A stretch of DNA of 64,000 bases from Rusavskia elegans (taxonomy: Eukaryota; Ascomycota; Lecanoromycetes; Teloschistales; Teloschistaceae). Below are positions 12,223-23,185 of this stretch, in pieces. The position numbers and the translations under genes were made by a program. Position 1 is the first letter of the stretch. Each line of letters starts with the position of its first letter. The notes under the pieces are model-generated. The model saw nothing but the letters and a program-made list of their open reading frames with translations, was not told where the DNA came from and did not search any database. The DNA is taken from contig SAUG01000115.1 of NCBI GenBank assembly GCA_011316305.1, forward strand, positions 124,001 through 188,000, given 5' to 3'.

Positions 12223-13240
12223 ATGGCAGGAGTAGAAAAGACTCTTCTAGAGCTTGCGCGAGAGTGTGACAGGTTCTTAGACAGTCAGACCCACTTCAAA
12301 TTTCGCTCCACTGACCAGAACGTGCAGTCTCCCCTATCCGGACCAAGAAGCGGAACACACTCAGATCGTGTCAGGATTTTACCGCTTTTGCTTGAAAAAG
12401 ACATGGGATGAAGAATCTGTCGACTTGATTACCGTTGGCTATATTCTTCCTTCCGTGGTCGCAAAGATGCCATGGACCGGCAAATTCCAGGTTGATGACG
12501 TTCAGAGGACAGTCACCATCGGGTATGCACCAGGCGAGTGTGTTGAGACGATGGCTATCAACGAGCAGTTGGAGAAGGCGCGTGAGAGTGATAGCTTCAA
12601 AATTCTACGAAGCTGGCGAGATGAGCTGTACCTGATACTCGGTGTTGATAGAGAAGTGCGCATGGCGCGCGGTGGTAGCGCTTTATTCGGAATTCACACC
12701 ATTGGCGTCCACATGATGGCCTTTTGCAGAAAGGACTTGGATGGCATGAAGTTATGGATCCCACGAAGGGCCGCTACCAAGCAGACGTACCCTGGGATGC
12801 TGGATAACACAGTAGGCGGAGGTATTGTTGCCGGAGAAGACCCGTTCGACTGCCTCTTGCGGGAAGCTAGAGAGGAAGCGTCGCTCCCCGAGCACTGTAT
12901 CCGAAATCACGCAAGGGCGGTGGGCACCATATCCTACTTCCACGTTCGAGACGCAAGAGCCGGGGGCGAGGTTGGCTTGCTTCAGCCAGCAACGCAGTAC
13001 CTGTATGACATGGAGTTGCCTGCGAACATGGTACCCAAGCCTTCAGATGATGAAGAAGTCCAAGAGTTCCTGCTTTGGAGCCTTGCCGAAACCATGGCCG
13101 CTCTCAAAGAAGGACAATTCAAGCCGAATAGTGCAGTCGCATTGATCGATTTCTTCATCAGACATGGATACATTACTGCGCGTAACGAGCCAGAATACCG
13201 GGAATTGATGTCAAGGATACATCGAAGGCTCCATTACTGA
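12223..13240 (+). CDS. Nudix hydrolase with DUF4743-type N-terminal domain
   Basis: Two exons (12223-12272 and 12328-13240) joined in phase 2 give 320 residues. The join yields ARECDSLPYPDQEAEHTQIV, as in the N-terminal domain of fungal Tnr3/YJR142W-like Nudix proteins, then VGYILPSVVAKMPW. The Nudix box is GGIVAGEDPFDCLLREAREE, matching G-x5-E-x7-R-E-x2-E-E, so the metal-binding residues are intact. Relatives hydrolyse thiamine diphosphate analogues or other nucleoside diphosphate derivatives; some are fused to thiamine pyrophosphokinase, but here that domain is absent. It is transcribed divergently from the P450, and co-regulation is only inferred. Confidence 0.87.
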
Positions 13241-14519
13241 CTCTGAACAACTCACCCATCTCGAAGCAAGCCTGGTGGTTGGGACGAAATGGAGAGCGCA
13301 ATGGTCGCGTAGCGTAAATGGAGGCGCAGAGTTAGCCAATTTTTGATCCATCAGCGACTGCCTGGATAAGTCTTGGCGATAATCGAGCATTTGTAATGGC
13401 AGTCCAGGAGGTCAGCGAGTGTCGATGCTAAGTTTGCCATGCCTTATTGAGCGATAAATCATACCAATGACTATAATGCTTGTAGGAGAGAAATGGGCTC
13501 AATAATTAAAGCACTATACCTGACCTTTCCGGGTATATTGGAGCACTGTGCATGAGACCGTATCTCTTGTCAGTCCGGAAGCCACATCACCGTCCTTTCA
13601 CGCTGCCCAGTACATGCAGCCCGTTTGCCCAGAACGTATAGCAGCCCCCGAATGAGATGCCGCTAGAATAAATTGCTTAGGTGGTAAGGGTGCCGGATAT
13701 CAGCCGAAAACGGGGGCCCCACGCTGGACTTGAGCGTAGTAGGTATTTGTGGCCGTATTTGGATAGTAATACACCCTCTTACCTGGAAGACGATTATTCG
13801 GATCGGTCGAGGTAGAGGACTTAAAGCTAAGACATAATTAATTAGTTAAGAGTAGCTAGTACTAACGTAGGATTTCAACGCGGGTACTAACGCTGGTTAG
13901 GATAACGCGGGTACTAATTCCAGTTTATAGCCGAAAGGACTAACGTTATGATTTAATTAAAGTTATAGAAAACTTAGCGCTATCGATATATAAAATAATC
14001 GGCTTAGCGTCGCCGACCTTCAAATTTATCTATAGTATAGAGGTTCAACGATACCGGGTTTATAACTGTTAGCCTAAAACGGGAACCCTACGCTGGACTT
14101 GAACGTATCGCTATTTCCACTTATGAAGCTGACTACGGAAGACAATTACGAGCCGTAAAGGAAGTCATCTGGCTGGATAATCTTCTTGACCAACTCTAGG
14201 GAGATGCTAAGTGTTACGTAGTCAATACCGACGTTGACAAACGAGGAGCCATATCCCTGGCAAAGAACCCCCAAGTTCTAAAAGATTATCCTGAGCTTCT
14301 AGCTTTAAGTAAGGTACCTAGTTTACTTTCATTTGAAAGAAGAATGGCTCAAAGGATGATTGTGGTTTACGTACCCAAAAGCAGTTTTTCAACGCTGAAA
14401 CACAAGAATCTGTATTTACCTTGTTTGCATCTTTTTGAAGCACTTTACTTGTCAATAGTTGTCATCCAGACAACACAGAGGCCAGCAGTATCCTTTGTTT
14501 GACATGACATAAGTATCGA
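13241..14519. other. Gap with decayed repeat
   Basis: No gene is supported. The middle part (about 13820-14060) is AT-rich and is framed by a pair of direct repeats described separately. Confidence 0.5.
13701..14108. repeat. Direct-repeat pair around an AT-rich core
   Basis: A unit of about 36 bp containing ACGCTGGACTTGAGCGTA occurs at about 13701-13738 and, with C-to-T and G-to-A changes, at about 14071-14108 in the same orientation. Between them lies AT-rich DNA with a doubled aacgcgggtactaa motif (13879-13925). The pattern fits a small RIP-mutated insertion, for example a degraded solo LTR or MITE; the class is uncertain. Confidence 0.45.
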
Positions 14520-15037
14520 ATGGCCAGCCGTGCAAATCTCTCTATCATCATGGCATCCGACGCGTCCAACAACATGGCTCCTATGTGGGTGGAAATCAAG
14601 CAGACCGAGCCAGACAAGATTGTAAGGGAGATCGTCTTCCTCACAGATCCACGCTGATAATATTCGAGACACTCAATTCGAAGACGTTTAGCTACACCGT
14701 TCCCATCCGATCGGGAGTCGTAGACGACAAGATATGCGACCGGTTCCAAGAGTACAGGATCAGGATTGCCAAGCTATACCACCTTATGAACGATCGGGTT
14801 CACCTAATCAAATGGATAGTCGACAATAAGGCTTGGTTCTGGTTCTCTGCATGGACTTTCAGTGCAAAAGTGAAAGGGTTACAGCTGAAGATTCGAAACT
14901 GTTTAGCCGAGCGCGAAAGCATTGAAGACATTCTCGGGGCATTACCACGACTGAAAAGAAGCGTCAAGCTACACGGTCTGACTGTGGCTGGCTGTGGGGG
15001 AGAAATAGCGGCCTCCATAACTCAGCCAAAGAAATGA
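14520..15037 (+). CDS. TFS-family small protein, copy B
   Basis: Two exons (14520-14621 and 14669-15037) joined in phase 0 across a 47-nt intron (GTAAGG...CGAG) give 156 residues. Exon 2 begins TLNSKTFSYTVP, matching copies A, C and D at the same distance from the splice. A later basic block (KGLQLKIRNCLAERE) aligns with the W-x-x-E region of the others. There is no signal peptide. ATGs at 14550 and 14574 are alternative starts. The acceptor GAG is unusual but is the one that keeps the family register. Function is unknown. Confidence 0.55.
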
Positions 15038-15914
15038 GAGGGATGAAGCCAGGTTTGTCTGCTTTCTGTTCTTCTCGCAACGAGAGCGATACCTTACTGG
15101 AAAGTAGTTACGGACTTTGTAATCTGTACGGGATCATCGTTCAGGGTGTTGAAGGGGTGGCAACCTATTGAATACGGCGGACCGCGGAGCGATGATAGTC
15201 ACTCGAGATATGTGAATACACAGGTGTATCGAGACCTCTGAGATTGAGCTGGATTGTGCTGATCTGTCATCGACGTCAGGAGTTTGTGCTAGACCTGGCC
15301 CGTTTCTGATGCTCGATACGCTCGACTTGGCTGGTATCGTGGCTCCATCTTCTCTGTTAAGCTCCTCTCAAACCTCAAGATCGGATCTCAACGATACATA
15401 CCGTCATCAAGATATGACCGAGGAACAAGATACTACCATCTGTCCTGGCAAGACCTTCACATGAGCGTATGAGTGGATTGAGCAGCAAGATAGCATTCCC
15501 ATTGGCCACATTCGCGATATTACCTGTTTGCTTTTCCGCGCCTCGATGGCCCTGATTCAAGAGTCCTCCTTACTCTCTCAAATGGAGACCACACCAAAAG
15601 CGCTTGAGATGTAATACTTCTTTCCATCCCACCTATTGCTCGGATAAAAGGCGAATTTCCGCAATGACCGGCACCGCATGCAAGATCAGTACCGTCTCCA
15701 CAACCTCGAGTACAACGTGGGAAACAATTTCCCAGTTGCTCCAAACTTATGCCTACTCGTGCCGTCCCGCACTACTGCCCCTCATTTTTGTCCCTCATTT
15801 CTGTCCCTCCCACGGCCGTAACTCTCATGCGCCGGATCAACAGCATACGTACTCCCATCAACCTCAAACTGGAGCCAACCCCCTGACTTGCTTTCCTCTC
15901 CACCGGACAACTCT
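15038..15914. other. Gap without a supported gene
   Basis: GC-normal and without recognisable motifs. The two short minus-strand frames near 15375-15744 overlap each other and are not supported. Confidence 0.45.
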
Positions 15915-16352
15915 TCAAAACAATCTCTCAATCGGCCACTTGAACTGGCTGTAGCTCGCGTGTGTCTTCCTCTGCAAATGCGTATCGTACCACACCACGC
16001 CCTCAGACGGCGGCCAGCCCTTACCCCAGATCGAACCGTTTCGGTAATATTGGTGAGGATAAGATCCGTTGGCAGAAGATTCGTATGAGAAGCTCGTAGC
16101 GTTGTTAAGCTGAGAGTAGCCGCAGATGGCGCGGGTGGTGAGGTCGCTTCCAATGATGCCGGCGCTCATCCAGGTTCCGGTAACAAAGCAGTGGAGGGTG
16201 CCTCTGTGGTTCGGGTTTTGGTCCCATCCGTATGTAAAGGTTCCGCTGCCATGGCGAACGAAAAGGGCGGATGGTAGGGCGAGTACATGGAAAGGGAAGA
16301 TGCCTAGGGACGGAGTGAGGGCGAGCAGCAGCGATTTTACTGTGCGGTCCAT
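15915..16352 (-). CDS. Small secreted protein, effector-like
   Basis: A single-exon 145-residue protein. The N-terminus MDRTVKSLLLAL, then a hydrophobic stretch to about residue 26, looks like a signal peptide. The mature part is rich in G, S, Y, N and W, has only two cysteines (in TLHCFVTG and RAICGYS) and several N-x-S/T sites, including NATS and NGS. No known domain is recognised. It sits 440 bp from a MITE in a gene-poor accessory stretch, which is where candidate effectors often lie, but an effector role is inference from size and secretion alone. Confidence 0.6.
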   Translation of the reverse strand: MDRTVKSLLLALTPSLGIFPFHVLALPSALFVRHGSGTFTYGWDQNPNHRGTLHCFVTGTWMSAGIIGSDLTTRAICGYSQLNNATSFSYESSANGSYPHQYYRNGSIWGKGWPPSEGVVWYDTHLQRKTHASYSQFKWPIERLF

Positions 16353-16785
16353 ATTAGCTCATTGACTTGGCAGCCATATGGGAGGCTCTCTTACAGTACA
16401 TGACAGGAGCTTTTTTTTAAAAAAAAAAAAAAATAAAGAGAGCCGATCCTCCGGGATTCGGAAGGCCTTTTCAGTCAACAACGAGAAACCTCCCTGATCA
16501 AATCCATTGATTCATCGCACCACCTGCGCTTTCGATTGGCGACTCGCTCCTTGGCATGTTCTCAACAGTGTACACATGTCAATGCACACCAATCGCAAAT
16601 TCTTTAGATGAAATTGCCTATGACATTTCCTGCCGGCAACAGACGATTGCAAACTCTTCTAAGAAGTCTAGCATCGATACTTTGGATATTGCAATCAACA
16701 TCGTGATAATGAGTAGTACCGAGAAGAGGTAAAGACATTGACGGAAAGAAAAGCAATGCAGTCACCGGCATTACTGACGAAGCAG
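16353..16785. other. Upstream flank of the secreted protein gene
   Basis: Contains an A-rich homopolymer near 16413-16433. No gene is supported. Confidence 0.4.
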
Positions 16786-16794
16786 CCAGAAAAG

Positions 16795-17272
16795 CGTCAT
16801 GTCTTCCGGGCGCAAGGACCCATCGCAAGACCTTAGCGGCCGCAAGAATTCCCTATATTTACATAGATAAAATACCACCAACTCTAGGGATTTAAAATTT
16901 TTAAAAGACTGTATCGTATAGAGCTTAGTCTACTCTATAGTTCTGCCTCTTTAGAATTATTAATCCTAATATTGATTACTGTTAGGCTCTAGTACTAAAG
17001 CGAGCTCGAAAACCTTAGCTGTTTTTACGGCTCTGCAGCGCTAAGCGACGCTAAAACTATCTAGAGAATAATCTTTAACTATTTAGTAGCGACTGACTTG
17101 GCGTATTCTATAGATATTAGTACTATAGAATATCTTCTTTAGACTCTAAAGATTGCACTTACTAGAATCTTTATTAAAGTTGGTATCAGTGGTTTCCCGT
17201 ATAGTAGGTGGTAAGGGATTCTTGCGGCCGCTAAGGTCTTGCGATAGGTTCTTGCGCCCCGAAGACATGACG
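16795..17272. mobile_element. MULE-like MITE with 9-bp target duplication
   Basis: The two ends are inverted copies over about 55 bp. The left end starts CGTCATGTCTTCCGGGCGC, and the reverse complement of the right end starts CGTCATGTCTTCGGGGCGC; both then share GCAAGACCTTAGCGGCCGC. The 9-bp sequence CCAGAAAAG is present immediately outside both ends (16786-16794 and 17273-17281) as a perfect target-site duplication. The 478-bp element has an AT-rich interior and no coding capacity. Long terminal inverted repeats with a 9-bp duplication point to a Mutator-like (MULE) non-autonomous element. The near-identical ends and intact duplication suggest a fairly recent insertion. Confidence 0.88.
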
Positions 17273-17281
17273 CCAGAAAAG

Positions 17282-17674
17282 GGGCACTCCTCTAGCGAGG
17301 CGGAATCGTACTCGTATTGGTGCCGCTCGGCTGGGGACGGATGATCGACAGCTTAGGCGGCAGCTTGCCTGATAGAGCATAGTGTTCTCGGATGCTTTGC
17401 ACAGCCTTTTCTTGTCTCAGACCACCGACCAGTCGATCAGCCGGATTCCCACACTATGGCCGCCACTGTGTCACCCCGGCACTCTCTTCGGAGTCTTCTC
17501 AGCTTGCTGTCAGCCTTCACCATCTATGCTGTCAGAGGGCGCCGTTGCTCCAGTATGGCTGCGACGTACGCAAAAGCAATTTGGACTCGGCAAAAGGTCT
17601 GCCTCTTGCCAGCGTCAGCATTTGTACATTGAGACTGCAATCGGTGTGGCGAGAGGCAGACAGAGCTGCGTAAG
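17282..17674. other. 5' flank of the CorA-like gene
   Basis: No independent gene is supported; probably promoter and 5' UTR of the gene starting at 17675. Confidence 0.4.
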
Positions 17675-20116
17675 ATGACAGAGTTGCCAGAGCAGCAGAA
17701 TGTTTTCAATGGCATACTACAGGTGCTACAACGGATCGAGGCCAGGTTGGAGACCCACGAGGTTCACGTCAAACACGTCGAGGATCTGATCCGCACCCAT
17801 GGTTCCGAGTCCACCGAATCGCAAGACATCTCCAGCAGCAGCTCCAAAGCATCTTCAGCTACTTCATGGCATCAAAGCCTCGACACTGGGCCTATCTTTC
17901 GTACTCGCAATTCGAATCCGATCTGCAATGCCACGTTCGATGCCAAAGACCACCGTGACAAGGAGGGAGAGGCTTTCTCGACATACAGCAGAGCAGGGCC
18001 AAGGTTTAAATACACTTTATGGCGGTCTGACCAGGGCAACGACGACCCAACCGACATGCTGGACGAAAGCCATCGAGGCTTGTTGAGGAATTACCTAGGA
18101 AGCTGTTCCGTCATGCCAGACGACGGTCGGCTACCTCTGAGCTTTTCATGGAGTATCAGCAATGTCAGGCGACGCTCAATTACCCTGGAGAACCCTCTGG
18201 ACCACCAGAACGCCGCACCTAGAACCATCCAGCTCGTGGACAATCTCGCAGAGGCTCGAAGGCTTGAAGCCCTGCGTACCTTCGACACTGATCTCAGATC
18301 CCTTCCGGGCAACGACTTCCTCGTGGTCGACGTCGACAGCTCCAATAGCTCAAGGCTTTACCGCATCGGGCAGGACGCTATAGGAGGCGAGCTCATGGTG
18401 AGATCCGAGCCGAGTCATGACGCACCGTGGTCGCGACTTATGTACGAACACGGCTCTCTTAATCCCTGTATGGAATATCTGACGGTGGCGCAGTCTCTAC
18501 CAAGGCATGACTACCGGAAACAGTATCAAGCCCGAGTTCGACAGTGGTTTTGCAGATCCAATCCCATATTTCAAACGCGCAGATACCAGCACTGGACTTT
18601 GGAATCATATCTTCTCTCATCTGCAACTCAAACGTCGCTCTGCCTCTTCGAACCCCTACGCCATGGGTCATCTTGGGTTTCACACTACGTTCTACGACGT
18701 CAGAGAAACAAAAGATCTCGAAGCCAAGGAGATGTGGAAGCATGGACCTCTGTATGATCACCATCTTGGATGGCATTTTCGCAAATGCGCCTACACTGTA
18801 AGCACATCGGGCTATGTGGGAGGAAATAGCTAAACATGTTGATCAGCTCTATTGCCCCGTTCCAATGGATGAAGATGGGGATACGGAAAGAAATTTCGAG
18901 ATGACAAGGCCACACTGGACTATGCTCGTTCTTGCCCCTGGTGGGTTCTTCGACGAACACAACACCTCATTCCCAATGAAGTCGATACCGAAAGGGCGAG
19001 CTCAAGCTTTAGGCCACTGTCTTGGTCGACTCACTCGTGCTGGCGCAGAGCTCAATCTCATTGCTCAAGGCTTGGCTAGGATAAGTGAGAGGTGGGCGTA
19101 TTTCGAAAGTTTTTTCGACTACATCCTCGATAGTGGAGACTCGCTTATGCAACCGAACGGACACGACAATCTTTTATTCGATGACGGCTCATTTTCTAGA
19201 TCTAGACGGTACTTCTGGGCAATTGATTGCTTATCGGAGTTTGATACTACCATTACCGACAACATCAATCAGTGGGAGCTTTACAAGGCTGCTCTACCGG
19301 TCTTAGACAATGAGCTGGACAACTCTCAACTTAGGAATGCCGAGCGGCAGTGCCGCATACTGCAGAACCAACGTGAACATTTCAGACAGAAGCTTGCTTC
19401 TACTCGAGCTCTCAGAGATGCTGTAAGCGTTGAGCCTGATTAAAGTGGTGCCATTTGCTAACAGGTCCTCAGCTATTCAGCGCCAGTGCTGTCATTGAGA
19501 GCCGAGCCTCGACGAGGCTCGGTGAAAATGTAAAATTACTAACCTTTGTCAGCGTTTTCTTTATCCCATTATCCTTTTGCACAGTGAGTGTCCCTTTACT
19601 TGAGTAAATGAGAGTCGTAAGTGAGAGACTGACCTCGTGGCTGAACAGTCACTATGGAGCGTAAACGACATGTTCTCTATGAACTCTTTGATCGCAGTAA
19701 TCGTCATCGTTGCTCTCCTAACATACACAACGGTCCTCAACATCAACAGCATTGTCACAACAGTCGGTTTGCTCTACGATACAAAGAAACGCCGTGTCGT
19801 CAACGCCATGAAGCGCGATAGTCGCGATTCTTGGAAAAACTGCGGGCAACGCTTCGAATCCTTCCGTCCCAAGCATGAGAACCCAAAGCCATCCGAATGG
19901 TACATTACCTTGTATGCGCTGCTGAATCCGATGGCTATTTTGGGATTACCGCGACGAAAGACATATGTCAGCCGGGAGGACCAGCCCAAAGGCAAATCGA
20001 CCGAACGATTCTTCGGGATTCCAAACCGCATTTGGCGAAGACGTATGGACCAAGCCGAAGAAACCGAGCAGCCAGAGGAAGCATGGGTGGTCGGATACCG
20101 TCCAAATGCTGTCTGA
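17675..20116 (+). CDS. CorA-like Mg2+ transporter family membrane protein
   Basis: Proposed exons are 17675-18467, 18505-18797, 18847-19422, 19473-19583 and 19649-20116, giving about 746 residues. The C-terminal third has IESRASTRLGENVKLLTF followed by two membrane segments (FVSVFFIPLSFCTSLWSV and LIAVIVIVALLTYTTVLNI), the layout of fungal CorA-like proteins. The N-terminus may form a coiled coil, and the large middle region is soluble. The GMN loop of true CorA channels is not seen, so Mg2+ transport is not assured. The last three introns are canonical and keep frame. The first (18468-18504, 37 nt) is unusually short and is chosen only because the frame must shift there; it could be wrong or mark a frameshift. 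Confidence 0.75.
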
Positions 20117-20411
20117 AGCCTCGGATTCCCAATGATATTTCACTACGATCTATTTAGCGCCTATGTTGTTTTGTTTCGAATTCATGAATCTACGAAAACT
20201 ACTGGTGCATTCGGGTACGGAGAAAGTCTCGTAATTAAATATTCAATTCTGTTTTTACCGCTGGCCTTTTCGGCATCGAACTATCCGCTTAACCGTCAAA
20301 ATACCAAATGATCTCGACGAAATGGTCCACGCCATCAGCCCAAAAGCTGTGATCAGTGATCTTTGCTCTCCAACCCAATCAACAACACCCCTAAAGCCAA
20401 ACACCCACAAA

Positions 20412-22409
20412 TCAAAGCCAAGGACTCGACCTATCCCTAAACCCCCGCTCCCGACGAACCGTACTCTCATCTCCATCATCCTCCCCCATCCCCAACGGCA
20501 GCACGGTCGTATTCTCCATCGGCCTCTCAGGCAACGTATTCAAATAATCCACCGTCCGAGGCACCCCATCGCGATCCATACCCTGTGCCATTCTCAGCAA
20601 CGCTTCATGCTCATCGAGATAGCGTTGACGGATCTCCTCTTCGTCTTCGTCGCCTTCGTAGTCGGAGTGTGAGACCTCACTGTTTTCTATTTCGTTGTTG
20701 TTTTCGTTGTTATCGTTATTGTTGTTGTGATCTCTAAGATTCCGCCGGCTAAGAGAAGGAACCACGACTTTTTCGTCCTCAGAGTCCGAGTACCCCGTGT
20801 CCCACCATTGATATTTGCCGTCGGCGATTTTCTGGCCGATGGCGAGCATGGTTTTTGTGCCGCGGGGTGCGGAGGCGGGACGCTGCGTGGTGGGATTATC
20901 GCGGTGAGATGTTGATGGCGATGGTGCAGGTTTGTTGGAGGTTGTGGGGGGGCCAGGTACGTTGGAGCGGTTGAAGTCGGACCAGCGGGTTTGCTGCGTT
21001 GAATGGATGCGGGGACGGGTTTCTTTTTCTCGGGAGTCGGATTTTGTGGGGTTTTGAGGCTTGATGGTGTTTTGCGAGTGGAGGATGTTCTTTGGTTGGG
21101 CGGATTGTATGCCTTGGGTCCGTGAGTAGATTGAGGAGGGTGGTGGGACTGGATGGGCGTCGCTTGCGGCCCTTGAGCGATGTTGGGTCGCGTCAGTCGC
21201 CCTCGAGGATGGTGGTGATGCTGCTGATGGAGCGGGCTGGTGAGGATGTCTCATGGACGTACGTCGATTCTGGGGAGAGCCGACGATCGTCGTGGCGGTA
21301 CTCAAGGTCTTCCTCCCACGGTCCTTGTTCTCGTCGTTCGGAATGGGAACGGGCTTTCGCTTGATCGTTCGCCCGTCTTCCTTCGACGTCCGTGTCCATT
21401 GCACCCTATCTTCCTGCTGGCCCAACATCGACAATGTCAGCCCTTTCGGTCGATCCGGTCTTACTGGTGGCGCAACATACGCTGACTTTTCAACTCGCAC
21501 CGAATGCCGTCGGGACTGTGCCGGTTTTTCAGCCTGCGACGCTCCACGGGAACGCATCGAATGCCCCTTCGACAGTCTCGATCTCTCACCCTTCGACGTC
21601 CCATGCGAAAGTACAAACCCCTTCTTCTCCCTCCACTCCACCTCCCCCTTCACCCTCCAAGATCTCCCACCTCTCCACTCCGCATTCATATTATCCCCCT
21701 TCGCCTTCCTCCTATCGGCCCTCGCCTCACTAACCCCCCACGACCCGTTCCCCCACGAACCCACCCACCCCTCATCCACCAACTGCACTATCCCCGCCTT
21801 CCCCCGTCTCCCACTCTTCGCAACCACACTCAACGCCTCCACTGCCTGGAAATCCTGATACAATCTGCCCAACTCACACGCCAAACACCCCTCTACTTTC
21901 GTCCCGGGCTCGCAGAACCGGCGTTCCCGCCACGGATGCAGTTTCTGTAACACGTCATTCGTAATGGGACTCCGCTGAGCGGGATGCATATTTGTTAAAG
22001 ACTGCAAGTGCGTGTACATTTCGTACCCGACCAGTCCCATCAGATGCACCAAAGGCGCCTCTAATAACCGTTCGTGCAGGGGACAGAGTTCGCATCTTTC
22101 TGCGTCGGAGAGTTTGAGACGGGAACGCTCGAGGAAATAGCGGAAGATCGGGGTGGAGTGGAGGAATGCGGGGATGAAGGATTTACGGAAGGGTTTTTTG
22201 AGGAGGGCGGGGGGAAGGGTGGAGAGGGTAGGGTGGAGGAGGGAGGAGGAAGGGGGAAGGGAAAGGAGGCGTTGGTAGGAGGTTATTGTGGTAGGGGGAA
22301 GGAGGATGCTGGTTTTGGGGCGGGTGAGGGGAATGCGGGGGTTTTCGTTGTAGGAGGAGTGAGAAGGGTGGTGGTGGGTGGATGGTCGGGTGGATTGGCT
22401 TCGTTGCAT
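20412..22409 (-). CDS. Uncharacterised disordered protein with Cys pairs
   Basis: A long intronless frame of 665 residues that I cannot assign to a known family. Residues about 60-200 look folded and contain CELC and, further on, CEPGTKVEGCLACELG, which could bind zinc. The remainder is low-complexity, rich in S, P, R, K and T, with an acidic stretch and an asparagine run near the C-terminus. There is no signal peptide or membrane segment. It is convergent with the CorA-like gene, 295 bp away. The length of the uninterrupted frame and its codon-like composition argue that it is real. Confidence 0.7.
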   Translation of the reverse strand: MQRSQSTRPSTHHHPSHSSYNENPRIPLTRPKTSILLPPTTITSYQRLLSLPPSSSLLHPTLSTLPPALLKKPFRKSFIPAFLHSTPIFRYFLERSRLKLSDAERCELCPLHERLLEAPLVHLMGLVGYEMYTHLQSLTNMHPAQRSPITNDVLQKLHPWRERRFCEPGTKVEGCLACELGRLYQDFQAVEALSVVAKSGRRGKAGIVQLVDEGWVGSWGNGSWGVSEARADRRKAKGDNMNAEWRGGRSWRVKGEVEWREKKGFVLSHGTSKGERSRLSKGHSMRSRGASQAEKPAQSRRHSVRVEKSAYVAPPVRPDRPKGLTLSMLGQQEDRVQWTRTSKEDGRTIKRKPVPIPNDENKDRGRKTLSTATTIVGSPQNRRTSMRHPHQPAPSAASPPSSRATDATQHRSRAASDAHPVPPPSSIYSRTQGIQSAQPKNILHSQNTIKPQNPTKSDSREKETRPRIHSTQQTRWSDFNRSNVPGPPTTSNKPAPSPSTSHRDNPTTQRPASAPRGTKTMLAIGQKIADGKYQWWDTGYSDSEDEKVVVPSLSRRNLRDHNNNNDNNENNNEIENSEVSHSDYEGDEDEEEIRQRYLDEHEALLRMAQGMDRDGVPRTVDYLNTLPERPMENTTVLPLGMGEDDGDESTVRRERGFRDRSSPWL

Positions 22410-22754
22410 TTTTGAGGTTGATGGGTAGGAATGGAGCTGAGTTCCTGGGTTAGTTAGGGGGTTTTTTGAATTCTGTGGTGGGTTTGCTGAGAGGGAGCTG
22501 GATACACGGTGAAGTGTGTGTAGAGGGATGGATTGCTGGGCGAGGTCAGTGTGTCGGTGTCAGCCAGCGGAGAAGACAGCGATGAAGAGGAATGGTCAAA
22601 GTTGGTCACCAGAGCTTTAGAGGAACCGGGTGTGTTGTGACAAGTCGATTGTTATGCCCTTTGTTCGAATATGAACCTCAGATAAAGGTATTGTCCATTT
22701 CCTTTCTCTTGGTTGTGTTGTCGAATACACCTTTGTATCGCCCCTCAACCTTCC
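22410..22754. other. Short gap
   Basis: Promoter of the gene ending at 20412 and the 3' flank of TFS copy C. Nothing else is seen. Confidence 0.4.
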
Positions 22755-23185
22755 TCAATCACAGTTGGCTAGCTTCTTGACTGCATTGCGGTGGATGTCC
22801 TCCAGCTCGGATTCCCAGCCCTTCATCTTGGGTTTCAACACATTCAGGTTCTTCACGAACTGTGAACAAGCTTTCCAAGTTTTGGCTTGGCTTCTTGCGA
22901 GCTCCGACTGGTGATTCATCAAAGCCAGAAGGCCGCTGAGTTCGAGCTGACCGTCGCTGAAGCGCAAGTAGCTGGCGTGGCAGATCCTGCCCTGAGGATG
23001 ATGCTTGCTGACGGTGTAAGGGAAGGTGTAACTGAACGTCTTGGTGGTTAGGTTCTTCCAAATGCATGAGATCCCATTGCATGTATGAATGATAGGCAGA
23101 GTCATACCATCACGCATCCCATGGTTCCGTCCATCCCGAAAGAGACAGATGTTGTATTGCGGTTTGTACGACGACTGGACGGCAT
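22755..23185 (-). CDS. TFS-family small protein, copy C
   Basis: Two exons (23108-23185 and 22755-23054) joined in phase 0 across a 53-nt GTATGA...GAAG intron give 125 residues. Exon 2 begins NLTTKTFSYTFPYTV, closely matching copies A and B, and ends with VLKPKMKGWESELED, which aligns with RLHDKMEEWVAELRS of copy A. An ATG at 23134 is an alternative start. Without the intron, a frame from 23117 also covers exon 2, so the first exon depends on the conserved splice position. There is no signal peptide and the function is unknown. Copy D lies in tandem 325 bp upstream. Confidence 0.58.
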
